34,353 bases of DNA. It comes from Thermodesulfovibrio thiophilus DSM 17215 (GTDB taxonomy: Bacteria; Nitrospirota; Thermodesulfovibrionia; Thermodesulfovibrionales; Thermodesulfovibrionaceae). The stretch is from positions 1 to 34,353 of the forward strand of contig NZ_AUIU01000003.1 in the NCBI RefSeq assembly GCF_000423865.1. Reading direction: 5' to 3'. Of this stretch, positions 9,739 to 16,191 are shown one piece after another. Each line of letters starts with the position of its first letter. Within the stretch, counting starts at the first letter, position 1. A program made the translations under genes and the position numbers. The notes beneath the pieces are model-generated. The model was given only the letters and a program-made list of their open reading frames with translations. It was not told where the DNA came from and made no database searches.

Positions 9739-10587
9739 ATGAAAAAGCTAGTTTGTGTAAGTTTAATGCTTATAATAATGATTTCAACTGGTTATGCAGG
9801 GCAATCAACTATTGCAGAGTCCGAAGGCTATGCTTGTATGGGTGAGGATAGGACAAAGAGACAGACAGAGGAAATAGCACTTCAGGATGCAAAGAGAAAG
9901 GCACTAGAACATGTGAGCACATACATCCAATCCGAGACACAGGTCAAGGATTTTGAACTCCAAAAGGACATTATTAATGCATATGCCAATGCAAAGGTGA
10001 GAATCATTGAACAAACTGCTAAATGGGATAATGACCCTCCAAAAGTAGGTGATTGCTATAAATTGACCATAAAGGCAGAGGTTATACCTGATGAGGAGTC
10101 AATGAAAAGAATTTTTCAATCAAAGGAATTTAGTGATCCTTCAACACCTCTTAAAGTGCAGGCCTGGACAGAAAAAAAGGAGTATAAAGCTAATGATAAG
10201 GTTAAGATATTTCTCCGAGGCAATAAACCCTTTTATGCAAGAATATTATACAGACAGGCGGATGGTACATTACTTCAAATACTTCCAAATCCTTATAGAA
10301 AAGATAACTACTTTCAGGGAGGAGTTGTATATGAGATACCATCTGGTCCTGACAGGTTTGAACTTGAGGTATCTCCACCTTTTGGAGAGGAAGAGTTTAT
10401 TGTCTATGCAAGCACGGGAGAGCTTGGAAATCTGGAGGTAGAGCCATCAAGTGGAGTGTACAAGATAAAAACAAGGTTTGAAGATGTTGGAGACAAAACA
10501 AGAGGAGTTACAATTGTACAGAAAGGAAAATCTTCTAGTTCAGAATTTTTTGAGGAAAGATTGAGAATAAACACAAATGATAATTAA
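9739..10587 (+). CDS. Secreted DUF4384 protein with LPP20/FlgT-like N-terminus
   Basis: Start set at 9739 because AAGGAG (9727-9732) lies 6 nt upstream and the product then begins with a clean signal peptide (MKKLVCVSLMLIIMISTGYA). An in-frame ATG at 9718 overlaps the previous stop but puts residues ahead of the signal. Mature residues about 25-115 resemble the LPP20/FlgT N-terminal fold (ALQDAKRKALEHV, then a Lys-rich beta hairpin). About 125-215 are a DUF4384 domain (KVKIFLRGNKPFYARILYRQ, ILPNPY, FELEVSPPFGEEEFIVYAS). DUF4384 is known to co-occur with, or be fused to, bacterial caspase-like peptidases, which supports a common pathway with the two clan CD proteases upstream. The C-terminal 50 residues are polar. 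Precise role unknown. Confidence 0.8.
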   Translation: MKKLVCVSLMLIIMISTGYAGQSTIAESEGYACMGEDRTKRQTEEIALQDAKRKALEHVSTYIQSETQVKDFELQKDIINAYANAKVRIIEQTAKWDNDPPKVGDCYKLTIKAEVIPDEESMKRIFQSKEFSDPSTPLKVQAWTEKKEYKANDKVKIFLRGNKPFYARILYRQADGTLLQILPNPYRKDNYFQGGVVYEIPSGPDRFELEVSPPFGEEEFIVYASTGELGNLEVEPSSGVYKIKTRFEDVGDKTRGVTIVQKGKSSSSEFFEERLRINTNDN

Positions 10588-10771
10588 ATCTGGGAAGTGT
10601 TTTATACTTAGATATATCGAGAATTTACAATATCCATAACAAGTCTTATAAGTCAAAAAATCTTTATGTAACTATCCGCCTTTTAAAATAAAAGCAGACC
10701 GTGAAATCTGTGCTTGATGGATAGATTTAAAAATTGAAACGTAATTTAAAGAAGCAGATTTATTTGTAAGA

Positions 10772-12874
10772 TTATTTTTGTTTTGCAGTAAAAACTCCAT
10801 CCCATTCTGAAGAAGGTGGATCTAAAATATAACTTCCGCATCTTTCTTTAAAAAGTATTGAGGCTTTATCGTTAAACTGAGATGCAATATTACTGAATAA
10901 AGTTTCTGCTTCTTTAAATTGTCCTTTTCTGTAAAGATGTAGAGCTTTTTCAAAATCTTCTATGGCTGAAGTGATTGACGAACTTTCTTCAATAATTTCA
11001 AAGATTTTTACAGGTTTGTTTTTACCTTTAACCCTTATTAAGTCAAGTTCTCTTATTAAAAAATTTTGTTCCATTTTTTCAGAATAACATGATGATTCCA
11101 TCGCATTGAAACTGCTTTCACTTATAATTATTTTTGTTCCATAAAGCTTGTTTAATTCTTCAAGCCTTGATGCAAGGTTAACTGTATCTCCAATTGCAGT
11201 ATAGTCAAAACGTGTACTTGTTCCTATATTTCCTGTAATTGCTTCCCCTGTATTTATCCCAATGCCTATATTTATCTCAGGGAATCTTAATTCATTAAAT
11301 TTTTTATTTAATTTTTTAAGCTCTTTTAACATTTCTAAAGCTGTAAAAACAGCTTCTTTAGCATGTTCTGGTAAATTCACAGGTGCATTATAAACTGCCA
11401 TTATTGCATCTCCGATGTATTTATCAAGCATTCCACCGTGTTTAATAACTATGTTAGTCATAGGATCAAAATAGTTATTAAGTAGCGTTACGAGTCTTTC
11501 AGGTTGAAGGGATTCAGCGATTACTGCAAAATTTCTAATATCAGAAAATAAAACAGTTATTGTCCTCTTCTCACCACCGAGTTTTAAAGCATCAGGCTTC
11601 TTAATCAGAATGTTTACAACGTCAGGAGACACATAGCTTGAAAATGCTTTTTTAAGAAATTTGCTTTTCTTTTCAACCATCAGATTTCTGTACGCTTCTG
11701 ATGTAACATAGCACATTGAAAGAGAAAAGAATGGATAGATTAACGAAAGATCCAGAAAATATTTTTTAAATATGAAAAAATTAACAATATATGTAAAAAA
11801 GACAACAATAATGAAAAGACACAAGGATATAACTGTTCTCGGAATTTTTGTAAAAATAAGAATGAGCAAAATAACAGGAATAATGATAAATAAAATATCA
11901 AGTCCTGCAACCCATGCATTGTAAATTAAGTATCGCCCTTGTAGGATATTTGATACTGTTGTGGCTGATATTTCAACCCCTGGCATAACAGGATCAAAGG
12001 GTGTATTACGGATGTCAGCTATTCCAATTTCTGTTGCACCCACCAGAACAATAACATCTGGAGGGATTTTTATTTTCCCATCTATGATGTCAATGGCAGA
12101 TACAGTTTTAAATGAGCCAGTCCTTCCATAATAATTAATTGTGAGGCTACCTGATTCACTGACAGGAATTGTTTCATTTTTAATTTTTATGCTTTTTATA
12201 CCATATTCAGCAATCTCTACAATCAATGGACTATTTTTGAGTTTACTGATTGTTTGGAGTGCAAGATGAGGATACAGCTCTCCTTTATAAAGAATAACTA
12301 AATTAATCTTTCTATAAACTCCGTCTTCATCAGGAAAAATATTGAAAAATCCCATGCTTGCTTTGATTGTTGGAATATTGAGCTCAGCATAGGGAAACTC
12401 TATCACATGTAGAGGTTTTATCCCTTTTGATGTTTTTAATATTTTAATTCTTGATTCTTTAAGGTTTATGTAAGACTGCCTATTAACAGATGTTTCATCT
12501 TCCCGAAAGTAGTAACCGGCAACTGTGTTTGTCATGTTTATCATATTTGAAAGAATTCTGTCAGATTCAGGATTTGAAGTTTCTGAAAATACAATATCAA
12601 GAGCAATCACTTTTGCTTTATTTATATTTTTTATGAGTTTCGAAATTACTTTTCTGTCCCATGGCCATCTTCCAACTCTGTCTAGACTTTTTGAGTCTAT
12701 AGCTACAATTATGACTCTGCTGTCAGGCTCAATCGATCCACGAAGTCTGAATCTGGCATCCTTAAGTTTAAGGTCAATAGAGGCCAAAAAGTCTATTTTA
12801 ATGAAATAAAGAAAAACGACAATAAATGATGAAAGCAGACCGATACAAAGAAAAATTAATAGCTTATTTTTCAT
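10772..12874 (-). CDS. CHASE2-domain class III adenylate cyclase
   Basis: A 700-aa membrane protein that should make cAMP from ATP in the cytoplasm in response to an extracytoplasmic signal. One N-terminal TM helix (about 5-27) is followed by a CHASE2 sensor (about 30-310; DARFRLRG, RWPWDRKVI, ALDIVFSE), three TM helices (about 322-390), and a class III cyclase domain (435-620). Metal-binding Asp445 (FSDIR) and Asp489 (YIGDA), ATP-selecting Lys485 and Asp557, and transition-state Asn566/Arg570 (NLASR) are all present, so an active adenylate rather than guanylate cyclase is expected. A short TPR-like tail (about 640-690) follows. Its start overlaps the FecR gene by 11 nt. FecR-CHASE2 cyclase pairs are a recurrent arrangement. 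Confidence 0.92.
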   Translation of the reverse strand: MKNKLLIFLCIGLLSSFIVVFLYFIKIDFLASIDLKLKDARFRLRGSIEPDSRVIIVAIDSKSLDRVGRWPWDRKVISKLIKNINKAKVIALDIVFSETSNPESDRILSNMINMTNTVAGYYFREDETSVNRQSYINLKESRIKILKTSKGIKPLHVIEFPYAELNIPTIKASMGFFNIFPDEDGVYRKINLVILYKGELYPHLALQTISKLKNSPLIVEIAEYGIKSIKIKNETIPVSESGSLTINYYGRTGSFKTVSAIDIIDGKIKIPPDVIVLVGATEIGIADIRNTPFDPVMPGVEISATTVSNILQGRYLIYNAWVAGLDILFIIIPVILLILIFTKIPRTVISLCLFIIVVFFTYIVNFFIFKKYFLDLSLIYPFFSLSMCYVTSEAYRNLMVEKKSKFLKKAFSSYVSPDVVNILIKKPDALKLGGEKRTITVLFSDIRNFAVIAESLQPERLVTLLNNYFDPMTNIVIKHGGMLDKYIGDAIMAVYNAPVNLPEHAKEAVFTALEMLKELKKLNKKFNELRFPEINIGIGINTGEAITGNIGTSTRFDYTAIGDTVNLASRLEELNKLYGTKIIISESSFNAMESSCYSEKMEQNFLIRELDLIRVKGKNKPVKIFEIIEESSSITSAIEDFEKALHLYRKGQFKEAETLFSNIASQFNDKASILFKERCGSYILDPPSSEWDGVFTAKQK

Positions 12875-13916
12875 TCTCTAAAAGTTTTAAGAATGTTTCA
12901 ACATTTATTATATATCTCCCATTTGGATACTCTTTTTTATACTGAGTGAGTCTTTCTATCGCCTGTTTTTTAAATCCAAGTTCGTAAAGTGTCATCCCCG
13001 TGAGATACAGCGCTGTTTCTTTCTGCGGGATCTCAGAGTCTTCTTCAACAACAGTGAGATACTCAGAAAGTGCAGCTTCAGGTTTTTTTAAAAATCTTGA
13101 ATATATAGCTCCTCTTTCAAGTCTTGCATCTGCCCTTATTTCAGGATTATCACTAAGATCAATGGCTATCTGAAAAATGTACAAGGCTTCTTCATATCTT
13201 CCAGAATCCGCAAGATAATGTCCATAGTTAATATCCCATCTTGCAATTATATGAGGAAGAGATTCTGAAATCTTCCAATCTACAGGAGGAGTTACATCTG
13301 TAATATGGGAAAGTCCATTTTTAGCTTCAGAAAGAAGTGTTGCTGTTTCTACTTTAACAGGCTCTGTTGGAGTAAATCCCCTTGTATTTTGAATAATTGT
13401 ATCAGGTCTAAGAGGTTTTTCAACTGTATCATATCCTGCTATGTAGGCTGTATCTTCATTCCCCAAAAATACATTTGCATTCTCTTGATTCAGTATCATA
13501 AACTCCGTTCCCTTTATTCCCGCCACTGCTGTTGGTGTTTTTATCCTGTAATTAGTTGTTTGTCCTGTGAGTTTTACAACAGTTACTCTTAATTTTCCCT
13601 TTGTAATATAGAAAACTCCATATTTTCTATCTTTATCAATTAAATACTCTGAAATCTCAAACTCTGTATTTTCTGAAAGAGTAAATCTACTTCCATCACA
13701 GAGTTTAATAACTGACCAGCTTCTTGATTCTGTTTTTATCCAGTATCCTTTTTCAACTAATAATTCAGTTTTGGCTTTTTTATAAGAGAGTCCTGTTTTT
13801 TCTCTGTAAAGAACTGTTCCATAAATCTCCTCAATCTCTCCAATTGATGCACAAATCGCACCCGGAAGACAAAAGAAAATAAAGATGCTAAAAAGTATGA
13901 CTCTGCTTGCTCTCAT
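12864..13916 (-). CDS. Secreted FecR-domain protein with C-terminal TPRs
   Basis: A 350-aa protein with a signal peptide (1-23, ending GAICA). The FecR domain (about 45-150) includes GYWIKTESRSWSVIKLCDGS, FEISEY and RIKTPTAVAGIKGTEF; the last motif is the family signature. A proline-containing linker is followed by TPR-like helices (about 215-345; YEEALYIFQIAI, AALSEYLTVVEE). In FecR proteins the domain acts in the periplasm to sense or transmit a ligand-bound state. Here there is no TM anti-sigma segment, so it probably partners the CHASE2 cyclase whose gene it overlaps by 11 nt. Third gene of the minus-strand operon that begins with the knottin precursor. Ligand unknown. Confidence 0.85.
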   Translation of the reverse strand: MRASRVILFSIFIFFCLPGAICASIGEIEEIYGTVLYREKTGLSYKKAKTELLVEKGYWIKTESRSWSVIKLCDGSRFTLSENTEFEISEYLIDKDRKYGVFYITKGKLRVTVVKLTGQTTNYRIKTPTAVAGIKGTEFMILNQENANVFLGNEDTAYIAGYDTVEKPLRPDTIIQNTRGFTPTEPVKVETATLLSEAKNGLSHITDVTPPVDWKISESLPHIIARWDINYGHYLADSGRYEEALYIFQIAIDLSDNPEIRADARLERGAIYSRFLKKPEAALSEYLTVVEEDSEIPQKETALYLTGMTLYELGFKKQAIERLTQYKKEYPNGRYIINVETFLKLLENEK

Positions 13917-13997
13917 AATTAGCTCATTTCAAACAACTATACCTCAACCCTCCGTGCATTAGCATGAATTACTGTAAACTATATTTACCTCAGATTT

Positions 13998-15665
13998 TTA
14001 CAGCCTTTTCGCTTTTACTTTAAATACAAAGTCATAGTTTAAAATATCTTCCCACTTGAAACCTTTAATAGTTGAGCGAGTATCATCAGCATCGCCATAT
14101 GGATTTCCTGGTATATAAAACCAATTCATGATTACATCTCCTGAATGCCTCAGCACTATCCAGTATCTACCTTTGGTTATTTTTGGTTTTTCAGGAAATA
14201 TGAAATCAAGCCAGTAATAACCAGGACGGTTCTGAATATTATCAAGGAATACAGGATTTGACCTAAATCCCTTTAACGATGGTTTTCCATGTTCATCTGA
14301 TATAAGGTCAATATAAATTGTTCCATCACCACCGAATTTTCTCATTGCAAGTGATAGTCTTTCGATCTCTAAAGGTTCATTAACTGTGAATGCCTGAGCA
14401 TATATGTATTGCGATGTGACATATTCAGCTGTTTCTTTATCAAGAATCTTTACTGCCCTGTCTCCTATGATTTGATATAGATCAACAAGATTTGGGAAAT
14501 CCATATTGCCAAATTCAAATACTTTTTCCGATGGAAGAGGTTTAAATTCTTCTTGAGGAGGTGGTTTTTGAATCATTTCCTTTTTTACAACCATTTTATT
14601 GCTTAAAATATAAGCCTTAGGTGATGATTCAGAAGCTTTTGGTGAAATATGAATTCTATCAGATAAAAATTTTGCATCAACATTTTCGCTATATGCTGGT
14701 AGATATGGGTATGCTCTCCATGTATCATTAACTTCATCTGATTCAAGTGCGTGGGTTTGTTTTATATGTCTTGATGATGTGAATTGCTTTGACTGCTGAG
14801 GATCATAAGAAAGCCATCCAAGATCAGGAAAATAAACTTCTATCCAGGCATGTCCACCCTGTCCTATACTCTGAACAAGATAGTTCTTACCAAGTGGAAT
14901 TTTCCATGGGTATTTGAGGGATAATCCTCCGACAACTCTTGCAGGAATTCCAGAAGCTCTTAAAAGTGCAACTGTAAGATGCGCCAAGTTCTGACAGTTT
15001 CCCTTGCCTGTTTTTAATGTATACAGTGCATCAAATTGTTGAGGATTATAGGTGTATCTTACATGGTCAATAACCCAGTTAAGTATCCTGGTTATAGCTT
15101 CATACTCTGTTTTTGCATCGTTTGTGAGTTCATGAGAAAGTTTCAAGATATCGGCATTTTCAGATTGAACCAGTGCAGTTGATTTTAAAAATAACTTTTC
15201 AGTATCAGGAACATTTTTTAAAGGAAACTCCGCTGTTGAACTTTCTGCTCTTAATTCTGAATTCACAGAAGCTTCGAATGTTATTGTTATTCTTACGGAG
15301 TTCTTAAGATTTCTCCATTTTACAAAGCCCCATTGATTACCATATTGGTCAATTTCTTTTTCAAATTTTTCTGGTTCAGGCTCAATTTTTATATCCAGAT
15401 TATTTATGTGCTGACTAACAAACTTATTTGAAAAATTCATTGGAAGCGCAAATTTAAATTTCAGTGTTTCTAAAGGTTCTGAGACATTAAAACGCATTTG
15501 CTGAGAGACTTTAACTGTACTTTTAAGATTGCCTTCAAGAATAACTGTTTTTGCTGAACCAAAAAAAGGATAAAAAATAAAAAACAATATTATGATAAGT
15601 TTGATAGTTATTGCCAGTTTTTGACAGGGTAGGCATTGCCTACCCTGTGCCTTAGTTGCACACAT
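13998..15665 (-). CDS. Secreted transglutaminase-like (papain-fold) protein
   Basis: The transglutaminase-like core spans about residues 185-290 (numbered from the ATG at 15665), with the Cys224 (GNCQN), His272 (GGHAW) and Asp288 (YDPQQ) triad. It could be a protease, amidase or cross-linker. An N-terminal beta-sandwich (about 40-180) and a C-terminal beta-rich domain (about 410-550) flank it. The start is uncertain: the frame is open to 15755, but translation from there would run through the whole C-terminal half of the knottin gene in another frame. ATG 15665 gives a long n-region followed by a hydrophobic stretch (LIIILFFIFYPFFG) that works as a signal peptide, and overlaps the knottin stop by 14 nt. 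It has no Shine-Dalgarno, so translational coupling is likely. Second gene of the knottin operon, so the knottin could be its substrate. Confidence 0.85.
   Translation of the reverse strand: MCATKAQGRQCLPCQKLAITIKLIIILFFIFYPFFGSAKTVILEGNLKSTVKVSQQMRFNVSEPLETLKFKFALPMNFSNKFVSQHINNLDIKIEPEPEKFEKEIDQYGNQWGFVKWRNLKNSVRITITFEASVNSELRAESSTAEFPLKNVPDTEKLFLKSTALVQSENADILKLSHELTNDAKTEYEAITRILNWVIDHVRYTYNPQQFDALYTLKTGKGNCQNLAHLTVALLRASGIPARVVGGLSLKYPWKIPLGKNYLVQSIGQGGHAWIEVYFPDLGWLSYDPQQSKQFTSSRHIKQTHALESDEVNDTWRAYPYLPAYSENVDAKFLSDRIHISPKASESSPKAYILSNKMVVKKEMIQKPPPQEEFKPLPSEKVFEFGNMDFPNLVDLYQIIGDRAVKILDKETAEYVTSQYIYAQAFTVNEPLEIERLSLAMRKFGGDGTIYIDLISDEHGKPSLKGFRSNPVFLDNIQNRPGYYWLDFIFPEKPKITKGRYWIVLRHSGDVIMNWFYIPGNPYGDADDTRSTIKGFKWEDILNYDFVFKVKAKRL
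15624..15648. repeat. Perfect 11-bp inverted repeat (hairpin) after knottin stop
   Basis: ACAGGGTAGGC (15624-15634), a 3-nt loop, and its exact complement (15638-15648). It begins 3 nt after the knottin stop codon and lies inside the N-terminal coding region of the transglutaminase gene. It is not followed by a T-run in either direction, so it is not a classical terminator. It may be an mRNA-stability or attenuation hairpin setting a high knottin to low enzyme ratio, or a small inserted palindromic element. Confidence 0.75.
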
Positions 15666-15924
15666 TATTTTTACAACTACCGCTACAACACTGACTGTTG
15701 CTTGTGCACCACCATCCAGAAGGAGTACATGGCTTTGCAGCAAACAATTGCTCATTGCTTGATTGCTTTAGTGCTTGAGCTATCTCCAAGTGGCTCTTTT
15801 CCTGCACACCCTTAGCGTCATTGTTATTTTGAAAACCTGAGTTATTATTTTGAGCAACAGTAGAACCAATAAAAAGAACAGTTATAAAGCATACAGCTAT
15901 AATCAGAGAAGATTTTGTAAACAT
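15652..15924 (-). CDS. Secreted knottin (inhibitor cystine knot) prepropeptide
   Basis: A 90-aa product with a signal peptide (1-24, ending STVAQ region), an Asn/Gln-rich pro-region (about 25-64), and a 25-residue C-terminal cysteine domain. Cys 66, 73, 79, 80, 84 and 89 give the pattern C-x6-C-x5-CC-x3-C-x4-C. That is the inhibitor-cystine-knot framework; omega-conotoxin MVIIA has C-x6-C-x6-CC-x3-C-x4-C. GGGGAGGT (15931-15938, complement) stands 6 nt before the ATG, an excellent RBS, and a TTGAAG/TACAAT promoter lies upstream. It is the first gene of an operon with a transglutaminase-like protein, a FecR protein and an adenylate cyclase. Function unknown: secreted effector, protease inhibitor, antimicrobial or signal. 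A small disulfide-rich surface protein is the cautious alternative. Confidence 0.85.
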   Translation of the reverse strand: MFTKSSLIIAVCFITVLFIGSTVAQNNNSGFQNNNDAKGVQEKSHLEIAQALKQSSNEQLFAAKPCTPSGWWCTSNSQCCSGSCKNNVCN

Positions 15925-15969
15925 CTTTAGACCTCCCCTTTTAGTTTTAGCTCCAAAGGAGCCTACTCA

Positions 15970-15998
15970 ATTGTATCTAACTATTAAAAATACTTCAA
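15970..15998 (-). promoter_or_regulatory. Promoter of the knottin operon
   Basis: On the minus strand TTGAAG (15998-15993), a 17-nt spacer and TACAAT (15975-15970). The -35 box overlaps a palindrome (15997-16012: AAGGTAA, 2 nt, TTACCTT) that could be a repressor or activator operator. A small hairpin with stem GCTCC/GGAGC lies in the predicted leader between the promoter and the RBS, and its CTCC could also pair with the GGAGG of the RBS. Confidence 0.6.
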
Positions 15999-16012
15999 GG
16001 TAATTTTACCTT
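15997..16012. promoter_or_regulatory. Palindromic candidate operator at the knottin promoter
   Basis: Seven-base perfect arms AAGGTAA/TTACCTT with a 2-nt centre, overlapping the -35 box of the knottin promoter. Size and position fit a dimeric regulator site. No regulator is identified. Confidence 0.45.
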
Positions 16013-16154
16013 AAATTTTTATTAATTGCTTTGTATTTTATCCTGTATGTTATTTATCACTCTGTCGGTAGTATAAAAATATATTGTGTAAATTTGAGAT
16101 GATTTAAACAATGCTTACTTTTTCTATAAGATCATTTTTAGGAAACTTATGAAA

Positions 16155-16184
16155 TTGACTTAGTCTAAAATAAAATTTTAACAT
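16155..16184 (+). promoter_or_regulatory. Possible dnaE promoter giving a near-leaderless mRNA
   Basis: TTGACT (16155-16160), 18-nt spacer, TAACAT (16179-16184). The transcript would begin at about 16191, next to the dnaE ATG, which itself lacks an RBS. The -10 box matches consensus at only four of six positions. Confidence 0.4.
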
Positions 16185-16191
16185 TCATAAT

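Noticed and set aside
10588-10771. Terminator between the convergent DUF4384 and cyclase genes
   Set aside because: Only an imperfect AAGCAGA/TCTGTGCTT pairing is visible, with a bulge and no T-run.
15666-15755. Long N-terminal extension of the transglutaminase-like protein
   Set aside because: It would overlap the knottin cysteine domain in another frame and put 30 residues ahead of the signal peptide.
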